This document shows positions 1-50,600 of a stretch of DNA of 64,000 bases, piece after piece (within the stretch, counting starts at the first letter, position 1; every line of letters begins with the position of its first letter). Position numbers and translations under genes: made by a program. The notes under the pieces are model-generated. The model was not told where the DNA came from and did no database searches. It saw nothing but the letters and a program-made list of their open reading frames with translations. The DNA is from Parus major. Its lineage: Eukaryota > Chordata > Aves > Passeriformes > Paridae. The stretch is taken from NCBI RefSeq assembly GCF_001522545.3, contig NC_031799.1:48894230-48958229 (forward strand). The letters run 5' to 3'.

Positions 1-1106
1 AAATGAAGGAAACTTGCACTGAAGCAATCGAGGAAGCAGAGAAGATGACCAGGTGCACTTCAGGATTTCTTTCTCCAATGCCAGCTCACAGCCAGAATAA
101 AAACATCTTTAAAACCCTCAAGCCAGTTGGAAGATTCCCTTCCTTGTCTCCCAGGGAATACTGCTCTATGTTCTCCTTCTGCATTGTCCATTCTTTCTTA
201 AAGATGAAATATCCTTCCTATGGACCTTCTGGTGTGGTTTGGAATTGGGAGTGTTCTTCCTTTAGCAAGTGCAACCTCCACTGCCTTTCGATTACATTCC
301 AGCGGCCAAGTTTTTGCCCAGCCGTGGAACTTCTGCATGTGGAAGAAAGTGCAATTGCATTTGCAGCCAAAAGGCTATGAAGAGCAGGGCAGCCAAAACA
401 TCCTGTGGGGATACAGGCTTTCAGCTGTGCACAGAGAGGCTTGTGGTTCCTACCTGGTGGAGATGGCACATCTCCTCTGGGACTGCTCCTGCTTCCCAGG
501 TGGCCATGGCTAAGAGGTATGAGGCTCTGCAAGTGGAACCAAGAAAGTGGGCACGTCTGCTGGCAGTACAGGGGAGTGGAGAGAAAACAGCCTGGGAGTT
601 GCCTGGCCAACAAAGGAAGGCACCCACTGGCCCTGCTCTTTGTCAACAGAGAAGGACTGGTGGTTGATGCCACTCTTGGGGGCCATCTGGGGCTCAGCAA
701 TCATGAAAAGTCTCTGGGCTTGACTGGGTTTATCCCGCTTTCTCTGCTTTCTTTTGTCCCAGTACTCGGCAGCTGCTCCCCTGGGCTGTGTAGCTGGCAC
801 AGCTAAAGTGCAGGAGAGCTTCATGTGTCTGCCCTTTGTGGTGGCTGCTCACTGCAGCCTTTTCAATCTGGAAGCTCCATCTGGAGAGCGAGTTTCTCCC
901 TCTGTTTGGTCCTGGAGGCCAGGGCCTGGCATCTGCTGTCCCACGTGGCATGGAGGGCTGCCCGGTGCCTCTGGCTGGTGTGACCCTACTGCAAACAACA
1001 GGGGACAGTGGCAGGTGCTTGTTTCCAAAGTCACATTCTTCAGGAACAGTGTGCCGTGTGCCTCCTCTGTCCAGCCCAGCCCCAGATCTGGGGACCAGAT
1101 GCAGGG

Positions 1107-1140
<34 letters not shown>

Positions 1141-2367
1141 CTGAAGTCAGCCAGGATTTGGTGGTTGGCTTACATCCCAGCAGAACTGGTCACTTACAAA
1201 GCCAGGGGCTGATGATGTCCTGCAGATCTCTGGGCTGCATGGGTGTGAGGGAGCTGTCCCTTGTTGTTATTCTCCATCAGGGAAAGCTGTGCCAGCTGGG
1301 TGTGCATCAACACAGCAAACAGGGAGCACGTCAGTCTCTTCCATCTGTGTCTGCTGAGAGTTTTGACCTTTGAGAGAAAGTGGCACAAAGTCATTTGCTT
1401 TAGGTCCCTCTCTGTATATCCATGCTAGGTAATGCTGCTAACTTCTCTTGTAGCACAGCAGCAGGTGCCATAAGTCACCATTGATTCCATGCAATGCTTT
1501 TTTACGAAGAATGCTAAGACTTCTTAAAAAGTGAGACAGTGGCTAATGATGGTTCCAAACGTTGGAATAGTTGTGGTTTCTCTGTTTTCCTAATCCCTTT
1601 GTCATGTAGCCTGACCACCTGGTTTCTGTCTCATATCTGGTGGGACTTGCCCATTTTTAACGAAATGTTTCCTTATACCACCATCTACTAAGTTCCACAT
1701 TCTGTTTAAACTGCTTTTTCTTGCTTTCTTTACATCCATTACAACCAGTTCCCTACATCTCACAGGTGTGACCAGGGAAGAAATGTAGAAAATTGTTGTG
1801 TGGCACATATAAAGGAACATAAGAATATAATAAGAAGATTTATAAGGAGACCTAATTGTCCTTCAGGTAAATTTACATTGAGACTTAAGCACTTAAAATG
1901 CAGACAGTATTAAGAGCTATTGAGTTGATGAACGTGTCTCTGATGCTTTAGTTATGACGCTGTAGTTATGTTTAGTTATATTTAGTTAGGTAAAAATTTG
2001 CCACAGGAGAGGTTCCCATCAAGTAGCAGAATAGTCATTTTTGTCTGCTTGTTAGAAATGTATGAGAGTATGACACAAGAACCTCTTTGTCCCTGTGAAA
2101 AAATCTGTACAGAAAATGGAGCAATTCCAGCAGATGTTGTTAGCCAGCCTTGTCTAGCAGTCTAGAAAACACCCTTGCAGGTACATTCTTATTCACCTCA
2201 CTGACTGGTAAGAATCTAGTTCAAATGCAAATTGCAATGCCCATGCTTCAAAAACCACTGGCTGAGTGGAGATTTTGAAAAATGTGCTGGAATTTGTTTA
2301 TTCTCTTTTTTTTTTCTTATTTTTTGAGCTGTCCCTTGGTCCAGTGAATCTATGTGCTTCTTGTAAA
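1..2367. other. Region downstream of TEK, no gene recognised
   Basis: Bases about 220-1370 are visibly richer in G and C than the rest and hold several overlapping open frames on both strands (longest 160 codons on the minus strand at 218-700 and 152 on the plus strand at 754-1212), plus the CTG repeat. None resembles a protein I know, and the overlap suggests base composition rather than coding. From 1380 on, ordinary AT-rich sequence. Confidence 0.6.
1108..1137. repeat. (CTG)10 triplet repeat
   Basis: Ten uninterrupted CTG units within the GC-rich block at the start of the window. No gene model contains it. Confidence 0.97.
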
Positions 2368-3048
2368 TGTGAAAGATGAGATTGGACCCTGGGTTCTAAG
2401 GCAGAGTTGGTTTATTTCAGTTTGAGCTGGGTGCCACCAGAGAGAGACCCTGACCAAAGAAATCCCTGGGCCTTTATACCCTTACAGTCTGTACACCCGA
2501 CCTTCAAACACTCCTCAAGTGCCCTACTTGAGCTTCTTAGTCCTACAGTGATTTATGGTCTGGCATCTTCTAACACCTCATTGGATTCTCCATATTCATG
2601 TGCCATTAACTGCTCTTATCTTCCAGCTTGGGGCAGTCTTGGGGCCCTCCAGGGTCTCAGCCCTTATCAGAAGATAACCAGTCTTTCTCTCTTTTCTCCC
2701 CTGCTTAGCCATTATGATAATAGAGTTCATTTAAAGTTCACCTACACTAAGTTTTGATCAGGACCCTCTCATGCTAAGCTGAAAGCAAGTTGCAATTAAA
2801 CTTAAGCCTACACAGATAATTTCTAATATTCTATAAGTAAACTTATTTTAATCCCCAATAATAAACTCCTAGTTTACATCTAGCACCTGGTTTACAGTGC
2901 AAGTTCTGCCTATCTCAAGGCCACACAAGTCATCTCAGCATCCTTGTTTGTTGGCTTATTCCCTTTTAAATGTGCTCTTGGTGTTTCTATTTGAGTCAGT
3001 CTGGTGTATATTATTAATGTTACTCTATACTCTCCTGTGATACCCCCA
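2368..3048 (-). mobile_element. Solo LTR of an endogenous retrovirus
   Basis: 681 bp, bounded by TG...CA on either strand. Read on the minus strand it has, near its 3' end, a TATA box (TATAAA at 2478-2473), then AATAAA at 2416-2411 some 57 bp later, and ends in TTTCACA. This is the U3-R-U5 order of an LTR. Seven-base direct repeats CTTGTAA (2360-2366 and 3050-3056) lie one base outside each end, as a target-site duplication would. No retroviral coding sequence is next to it, so it is a solo LTR. The family was not identified. Confidence 0.65.
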
Positions 3049-3515
3049 CCTTGTAACCAAACACATATCCATCCAGAAATTACGAATCAGAAGGGGAAAT
3101 CTTGCACTTTCTCAAGCATCTTTCTCGAAGTCTTAGGGGATGACCTGATGCAACCAGCTGGGAAATCATTGCGGTCTGATGGACAGTTATGAACTGGTAA
3201 GTCAGGGGCAAGAAGGGAAGATATGTGCAAAATATGAAGTTGGCTAATATGTGAAATTTGGATAGGGTAAATCCACCAAGTCCCTTGTACTTGGCTTTAC
3301 ACCAGAAGTTCAAGCCAATCCTGCTTCTATTTGTCTTACCTAAGGACTAGTGGCCTTTCTGGCAGGTCAAATATCACTGTTTTGAAGCATTTGAGTATGA
3401 TATTTTTGAGAGGCCATACCACACTACAGACAGAATAAGAGGGTAAAATAAGCAGAAGTAAGTAAGCCCTGCTTGTATACAATATGTAGTAATTTATAAT
3501 TATGCAGTGAAATTA

Positions 3516-4290
3516 TTTAATGAAATGCAAATTGAATAAGTCTCATGTATATCTAGGTGAGTTGTAAAAATGTTGTTTACAACACGTAGTATGCTCCTCA
3601 ACACTACGCTTCATGAATACTTCAGTATGGCTGCCTCTGATAGTATTAAACACTTCAAAATATATGTATATTTTGCATATGGGCAAAAACTGACAGTCAC
3701 ACTATGCAATGAAAGAGCAATAGCATGCCTTATATCTTATGAGTGTCAACAGAACTTTTGACTAGGTTATTTCTACTAGCTGACTTTTGCATTCAAACAG
3801 GAGTCTGTCTTAATTATCCTTGTTGAACACACTGGATTACAACTTCCGTTGTTGCACTGCAACTGCCAAGCATTTTTGTTTCAAACACAGTGAAATGTAT
3901 ATGGAATACTGCAATAAGTTACCACTTTGCTATGATAGCTCTTGGAAAATATAAAAAACCCCACTAAGATGACAATACCTAATGCATTACAATATGCATG
4001 TAGACATTATATCTACATGACTCAGGAAAAAAGAACACCCTGCATATGAAACTGATGACTTTCATGACTTCTATCTATACCTGCTTTGGACAGTATATAC
4101 ACTTCTACAGCCTGTGAAGGCAGAGGTTACTGTGTGATATACACACACATAACTGTGGTAAAATAGTATTGCTGTATTATATATAGTTAGAGCTATATAC
4201 AGTTCTACACAGCACATCACATTTTGGGCTTGAGCAGATTGAATTTTGGTTTTCTGTAATACATCATTGATGAATGAAGATTTGTCCGTC
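3516..4290 (-). other. TEK: Probable TEK 3'UTR
   Basis: Sequence after the TEK stop codon. The first usable poly(A) hexamer I see on the minus strand is ATTAAA at 3521-3516, about 770 nt past the stop; no AATAAA was found between it and the stop. The UTR could run further, up to or into the LTR at 3048. The end is inferred only. Confidence 0.35.
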
Positions 4291-43194
<38,904 letters not shown>

Positions 43195-43207
<13 letters not shown>

Positions 43208-43248
43208 GCTTCCCAAAGTATATCCATCCAGTTCTTAGAGTCGCTCAT
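43195..43248 (-). other. Upstream ORF 2 overlapping the TEK start
   Basis: ATG at 43248-43246 opens a 17-residue frame (MSDSKNWMDILWEAWTL) that ends at TAG 43197-43195, passing over the TEK ATG (43207-43205) in another frame. A second in-frame ATG lies at 43227-43225. Such overlapping uORFs usually lower translation of the main frame; whether the leader includes it is inferred. Confidence 0.42.
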
Positions 43249-43500
43249 GGAGTATCCTTTCCCCGGGGTAGACCTTCAGCAGTTACTCTTGTCCTGCATG
43301 GTACGCTGTTTACAAGTCACAGGCAAGAAATCAGAGCACTGGCGCAGGCTGGAACAGTCTCATTGCTGTCTGAGTACAGGGAGTTTAAGTTCCTTTTTCC
43401 TGTTTCCTTTGTAGATTAGGATGGGAAAGGCAGGATCTTAAAGGCATTTTTGTATCAGCAGGACTGCAGGGCAGTGCAAATCTCGTTCATCCAGCAATAC
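43208..43500 (-). promoter_or_regulatory. TEK: TEK 5'UTR and proximal promoter region
   Basis: Directly upstream of the TEK ATG. On the minus strand, three GGAA Ets cores lie within 18 bp (plus-strand TTCC at 43390-43393, 43397-43400 and 43404-43407). A 7-of-8 match to the octamer, ATTTGCAC, lies at 43481-43474. No TATA box is obvious. Mammalian TEK promoters are known to be TATA-less and to use Ets sites and an octamer, so this fits, but the transcription start is not visible. Two upstream ORFs lie here (see findings). Confidence 0.45.
43276..43299 (-). other. Upstream ORF 1 in the TEK leader
   Basis: ATG at 43299-43297 followed by six codons and TGA (43278-43276), giving the heptapeptide MQDKSNC. 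It is about 90 nt before the TEK start and only matters if the transcript starts upstream of it. Confidence 0.4.
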
Positions 43501-46500
43501 ATCAAAACAATTATCTGGAACTGCTGGAGAAGCAGGGGACTGCTGTTGTTCACAGTCAGCAGAATAGGAACAATGATGGCATCCTCCAGTAGGCGGGAGA
43601 GTGCAAGTAAAACATCCTCCACCTAGGTACAGTAGGTGAAAAGTGTTATCTCCTTCTTAAAGTCCAGGTCTGCTAACTTCTCAGAGCGCTGTCATGTTCT
43701 CCCTTATTTATTTAATCCACATGTAACCTGCTGGCTGCAATGTATTTCTGCGCACAATGATGAGAATATGAATTAAACAGTAACAAAGCAGCCAGCTGAA
43801 TCCAGTATAGACCAAAGCCATTCACAATCCAGCAAGCTACTCCCATAGTTCATGTGTTTTACTGGAAACCATTTTTCTTTACATTTGACAATTGGTAACA
43901 GACTGAAAACTTGTTGCAATAATAAATCTCACACTGAGTTATTATAGCTTCAGTGGGATTAAAATGCCTGCATCACTCAGGGAGGTCTTGAAACTAGGAA
44001 GCTAAAACAAAACACAAAGAAAAAATACAAAGAAAAGCAGGAAAAAAATTAAATAAATGGAAAAGCAGCACTCAAATATATAAAGAGAATTGAAAACAAA
44101 GAGCAATCATATTTACCACTTAACTAAACATGATCCCTGGCAATATAACATTTGGAATTTCTGTAGTCCTGCCAAGATACCAACAGCCAAAATTACTTTT
44201 ATGGAAGTACAGAAAAAGGAATGCTCAGCACAATTTTGGAAATGGTGTATGGGTTTATCCTGCTTTGGTTTAATTTCCTTTTAGCCTTCGCTTGTAGTGT
44301 AGATTTCACAGAGGAAGTCCTTCACACCCAAGATCTATTGCCACATGGAGAGAAGAGTTACAATCCCAGCAAATAGGAAGGCAGCAGCCCAGAGTTCCTT
44401 ACGTGTGTCCCTCCTGTCCCTTCATATAACTGAAAGACAAACCAAGTGAAAATTTATACTGAAAATACCTTTTCAGTGCAATAAACCACTGTATGAGGTA
44501 CAAACACTACTAAAATTCCTTTTTGATGCTTAAAGGAGGCAGAATATAAGATATTTATGTGGTTTGGTTTAAGACTAAAAAAATCTACACATATGTCATT
44601 CATTTTAGATTTTGGAAAGCATCTACTCTTTTTCTGCTATTAGGTGTGAAGCAGCAGTGATTACTCCTTTCCAACTGCATCTTAGCTTTTATAAGCCTGC
44701 AAGAAGAGATCCCTCCAATATCAGAATACTGTATTAGCAGATAACTAAGTACTATCATATTTCCTAGAGGAGACTGGATAACTCTGTTTCGTCATTCATT
44801 TAACCTGTTTATAAATTGGCCGATCCTTGACTATTTTTTAATGTCTTTTGATTTGTTGAGGGATGGGGAGCAGGGAGGAAGGAGAAGGGAGTTAAGCAGC
44901 GGTAGATAAGGCTGTGGTTCCTCAGATTGCTGTTGTAACCTTAGAGGAGTTTTCAAAGTTTTCACTTAAATCTCACTTTCCTGCTGTAAAGAGGTCTCTG
45001 AGGAGAAATGCATCATGTCTCCATACACCTAAATACAAAGCAATGATCCTGATACTGATTTTGCTGTATGAAAAACGGGCCAGGTGAGCTGTTCATTCTT
45101 TTTTTGAAGAACCAACTTGTGTTTACTGATAATTTCATCTGCCATGATGACAAGGTAGTTATTTATCTCCAGGACAGAGCGGACAGTCTAAACATGCAGC
45201 ATTCCACAAATACAAGAAGGTTACAAAGTCCTGCTGAAGCCAGAAGAGAGGAGTTACATACTAACACAAGTCAGAAGTTGGTTAGGGTACCAGCATGAGC
45301 AGGATTGTGTATTTGATTTCTGTTTCATTACAAAATTTCTTTTTTGAAGAAATAAAGAATAACATCTATAATTCAGCAAACAATATATTAAGTACTCCTT
45401 TATATGTAATATATGTTTAAACTTAGGTCTGTTTCTATCTGGAAAGCTTTTAAGTGCCACAATTTAAATACTGCTCCCACTGAAGTCAAAATTAATCACA
45501 TGATAAACTTTTTCTATTGCAGAATTTAAAGGATTTCAATATTTTGGCTTACTCTCACTCAACATGAAGTGTCTGCTAGGTCTACCTTTCATATCTTCAT
45601 CCTTATATTTCATGAGACTAGAATGTATTTTTTAAGGTAGGTTGTATTAATCTTGTGTCCCGTGAACTAAAAACTGCACGATCTATAACCCTCTGATTAG
45701 TGAATGACACAGAACTGCAGTAGAATTGTCTGTCCCCAGCACCAAGTAGATAGTCCTTAGCTAACAGGGACACAGAGTCTCAGCCTGCTCTCACTATTAA
45801 TGACCTGAAGAATTCCAAATAGCCTTTGGCAAAATCATATGGCCAGCAAAAGAAACTGGGTTAGGAGTAAGGATGGCACAATGAATAAAATATGGTACTG
45901 TGTTACTCTAACTTTTATTGCATGTGGGGCTAGTGACTACCAGGCTGTCCAGTGAGCATCCTTGCCACATCCTCAGATAGGTATGTAGCTGTATTTTGGC
46001 CCCATAGTTCCCACTCTTGTCTTTTCTAAAGGTACTTGGAAAGACTTCAAAAGTTTCAAAAGAGTTCCCCTCAGAAACATCAGTTTTGTTGGTTGTTAAC
46101 TACTGATTCAAACATATCCACATCTTAACCCCTAACACAATGGCATGCATGAGTTCAAATTAGCTGCAGCAGGGAAACAAATTGTCTTCCAACATGTAAA
46201 TGAAACCTTAACATTAAACATGGCTTTTCATGACTCTCTTTGCTGAAGGCTAATTTTATGATATGTCAAGTACCCTGAACTCCTGACACCAGGCTTTCCT
46301 CTTTAGATAAGCAGCATACTTGTCTCAAGGACAACCCATTCATACATGCTGTACCATATGGAAATATGTGAGGAGGAAAAAGAAACAATGCCACTGCACT
46401 TCTTTAGTCAGGTAGATGTGTTAGCAGAAATCACATGTCCTCTTGCAGTGTCTGGTTGTATTACATTTTTTGGAACCAATCCATTACTTTGGCCCTGACA

Positions 46501-48314
46501 TGATGTTAATATGTGTTAGTAAGAGGCAGTAAAGGAACTTTAGGAATTATTACTCATCACAGTCAGCTAATGTGAAACAAAGATTCACAAATGATGGGGT
46601 TTAAGCTTCTTTTCTCAAACAGATCCTGTTTTCCTCTGCAACATGGCCTATGCCACTGAGGCCAGCTGCAGCCCCTAAGCCATCTACCTGTGATGACCTG
46701 GAAGTGAGAGGTAGCAGCCAGGAGGCCAGGGAGAGGCCATGTGCAGCAGCTGGTGTAAGTGTGCAGGATGAGCACTGCCCCTACCACTTCAGTGGCAGTG
46801 GTAAATGGAGGGAGGAAAAGGTTTCTGGGGTACATGTCATGCAAACACAGACAGGACAGTATGGAAGAATGGTGCTATTGAAATAGTTGGTTCTGAGAAA
46901 TTTTAAGGTGACGTAGAAAAGTGTCTTTTGATGCACCTCACTCTAAGAAGGTGCAGTTTATTTATGCTGCTTCTTCTGCTTCTCCTGTATATGCACACTT
47001 AGAAGGCAATTCAGGGTTGCAACATAGCTATGATCCACTTTTTTTGTTCAGCATTTTTGTTTTCTTTTCTAAAAAGAGTTTCTCTTGGATAACATAGCCT
47101 GGAAAATGGCTGAGTACTGAGCAGTCTACAGAACAGCCTTGGCCAAAGTGAGCTGTTTCTTTCCTGTCTTCCTTGATGCTGAAATGATAGGGAATTTACT
47201 GAATAGAATTAAACACATGACCTGATGGGAATCTCAGGTTTCTTTCAAAAGGAAAGCTCAGCTGATGAAAAAACACAGGTGTACTTTAGAGCTTCTGTTT
47301 CAGTAAAGTCATTGTGAAGGACATTAGGCCATTTGTTAACATCTAAGCTCTGAAAACTTCTACTTTGTGAGTCACTTGGATTCTTCTGAAAGATGCTTCA
47401 GGTATGTTTTAGATTGGCCTGTCTGTTGTCAGCAGGACAAAAAAAAATTGCTTCTGTGTTCTACTACTTTCACTTTAATTTTTTACAATATATTTGGAAG
47501 GACAAATGAGTCTATGTATTAACGTATTAATGGCAACAACTGTATATCCAAATATATTTAAGAATATTGATATTAAATCTTCGCAAATGATGCACAGCAA
47601 TAATACTATTACTGCTTAAAGTAAAAGGGCATGAAAAAGGCAAATTTCATATTTTTTCCATCTGGACAAATAAAGGTTAATTTCATAAGCCTCTTAATGC
47701 ATGTGATCTTTGAAGATCTGACTATTGTTTCCAAGGACCAGGAAATGGGTCATGTCAACCAGATCTCAGGAGTAGTGTTCTAAGCCATTAGGGTAACAAA
47801 AATTCACTCTTAATATCCTGTTTGCAGGACCTACTATTTTCCACTGACTTATTATCACAATTTTTTTATGATTTAGTGGTGATTTTAAACAAGTACAACT
47901 TAGTGATAAATCTGCTTTTCACCTGGCTCTTCTAAATTTGGGATTAGCAATCTTGCAGGAATCTTGGAAATCTGAAGACTTTATTTAGAATTTTGTCTCT
48001 CATGCACAACTGTTAAACTCACTGATGCAACTGAAAATTTCTACTATAATCACTATTTTATTTTTCTTCCTAATTTTAAGAGGTGCTGAGCCCCCCTTAC
48101 AAGTATTTGTAGACAAACTTGAGTTGTATGTTGGAGACAGAGGTCTTGCACTTAACCCATCCTCTGCTGCACAGCAAAAATCTTGGAGCTGATACAAAGA
48201 TGCCAGTGCTCAGTCAGTCAAGCTCAGTCACTTTAAAATGAATGTAGCTTTCAAGGAATGAGCTCTACAAGAGGAAACAGAAGTGTATAATTTTACATTT
48301 CTGGCTCTTCTTCT

Positions 48315-48342
48315 CTTTTTTCTTTTTTTTTTCTTTTTTTTT

Positions 48343-48397
<55 letters not shown>
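48315..48397. repeat. Long poly(T) tract
   Basis: Nearly pure T with 53 uninterrupted T at 48345-48397, in the intergenic region. Read on the minus strand it is a poly(A). CR1 elements do not leave such tails, so it is either a simple repeat or the tail of a retrocopy; no retrocopy body was recognised. Confidence 0.9.
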
Positions 48398-48398
<1 letters not shown>

Positions 48399-49293
48399 TT
48401 AATGTGGAATATTTCCTCCCATTACGCACATTTGGCATATTGTCCAGTTAGTCCTCCTTCCTGAAAGGAGGACCTCTGAGTGTTGAGCACAAGTCAGGGC
48501 GAGAAAATTTCTTCCACAACTCCAAGATTCTGTCAATCCCAACAAATGATTGATCAGAGCTGGGATTTGAATTCAGCTCATCTCCGTAGCAGTGAATGCT
48601 TAAAGGCTTCCTTCCTCTTTACTCAAAAAGATGACAACTATTTTGCTTGGGAGTAATCCAGCTCCCTTCTGAGTGACTGACCTGAATTTCAGAGCCTTGC
48701 TCTGCACATAAAAGATATGCATCATTTGGTGCTCAGCTGCTATTCACATCATGCAGGTGTTCAAGCAAGCTCCAATTTTAGGACCACCTTCAGAATCTGA
48801 AGGGTTTTCACTAAAAGTGCTAGGTCCACCTGCTATCCAGATGACTTATAAAACCCTTCCACAGAGCTCACTCAAAGCAGATACTTTAAGAACAGTTACA
48901 GAGTAAGCTTTTAATCTTTCTCCTCAAACTAAGCCGTTCTAATGACTAGCACCTGTTCATAAGGCCTTCATTATGCCTTGTATTTTTGTTTAATGCTTCC
49001 AGCAGGAAGAAATAGAAATGTAGTGTGAGAACTTACAAACACTTCACCTTGGAAACATCCCCACAATTGTGAAACAGCACATACTAGCACTAAGAGACAT
49101 TAACTGAAGTTGTTAGGCAGAAAGAAGTCTCATTTTAATGCCTGTCTGGAATTGCTCTTGCATTGTTGTTTTCTAAGCTCACTAAGATAAATAAAAATTA
49201 AACTTTCTTTGAAAGAAAAACAAGCTTTTAAAAATCACCATGAAAAGTAATGAAGGCAAGATGAAACAGGAAGACCGACAAGAGGTATACAAA

Positions 49294-49341
49294 TATATAC
49301 ATAGTATATATATATACATACAAACATATATATACATACAA
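49294..49341. repeat. AT/ACAT-rich simple repeat
   Basis: Imperfect TATATACATA repeat in the intergenic region. Confidence 0.8.
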
Positions 49342-49779
49342 AGTTTGCCTGGAGATATGATGATATCCCTAAATATATGGGAAAAAGGTTGGTGCACCTG
49401 ATTATGCCATTGTGAACTGGGAACAACAGCAGTCATTCCTCTGCTTGTTCTCAAGCACAAATAACATGGCAGGAACAGACCCTTTGACTGGAGGCTTTGA
49501 AATTGAAATGCTTCTTTTCATAGTGTGTCATTGAAGCGGGAAATGGAGTCAGAAATTGTCAAACCTGGTATTCTAATGCCTCAGTGGCATCTTACTGAAG
49601 GGGGACTAGGTAAGGGAACTTTTAACAAACTGCATACACATAATTCCATGGAGCTTGCTGAGATGCACCCACATGTGTACAGAGGTAGCTGACTTAAAGT
49701 ACTGCAAGGTCATTCCTGAGTACGTCTTTTTCTATGGTGCTAAGGGAGAAGATTCTGATGAAAGCTAGAATATGTCACT

Positions 49780-50600
49780 CCTGCATTCAGGAGAGCAAGA
49801 AGAGTGATCCAGGGAATGACAGACTGGTCAGCCTCATCTCAATCCCTGAGAAAGCTGTGGAGCAACTAAGTCTGGATATGATTTCCAGACACATAAAGGA
49901 TGTGAAGTTGATCATGAGCAGAGAGCAGATTTATGAAGCAGAAATTATGCTTAACCAACCTGATAGCCATCCACAATGAGGCAACTAACTCAATGTGCAA
50001 GGGGAGAGGTGTGTATGTTGTCTGTCTCAACATAAGCAAGGTGTTTACCAGAGTCTTCCATTAAATCCACACAGATAAGCTGACGAGGTATGGTTAGATA
50101 AGCAGGCTTGGGGCTCACAGTGTGGTCAGTGGCCTGAAGTCCAGCTGGAGGCCAACAGTAGTGGAATACCACAGCCATGGATATGGGGGCAGTGCTGTTT
50201 CACGTTTTCACAGATGACAATCGTCCACCCTCAGGAAGTTTGCAGATGACATAAAGCTGGGAGGAGTGTCTGATACACCATATAGATGCAGTGCTGTTCG
50301 GAGACATCTTAACAGGTGAAGTGGGTAGCCAAGAATGTCATGAAGATCCACAGACAGAGATACATTCACGATCCTGCCCCCATGGAGGAACAATCCAGGC
50401 ACTCATGTACACTGAGGGCTGAGGGACTGGAAACCTGCTTTACTGAGAAGGACCTTGGGGCCCTTCCTGGTGTAGTACAAGATGACCAAGACCCAACAAT
50501 GCACAGCAAAACAGGCCAGCAATATTCTGAGGCAAGTTAGGAAGAGCATTGCCAGGCAGACTGAGGGAGATGATACTTACTCAGCCCTGCTGAGAGAGGT
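49780..50600 (+). mobile_element. Decayed CR1-like LINE reverse-transcriptase fragment
   Basis: Intergenic between IFT74 and TEK. Broken frames on the plus strand keep recognisable pieces of a CR1-type reverse transcriptase in the right order: a DRLVSLISIPEKAVEQ block (around 49820), a degenerate LDFSKAF region (around 50030), and a FADDIKLGG box near 50236-50265. More diverged than the intron 20 copy and interrupted by stops. No clear 3' tail. Confidence 0.7.

Noticed and set aside
46563..46886. Overlapping ORFs in the IFT74-TEK spacer as a small gene
   Set aside because: Open frames on both strands of a GC-richer patch, no known similarity and no splice or start context that favours either.
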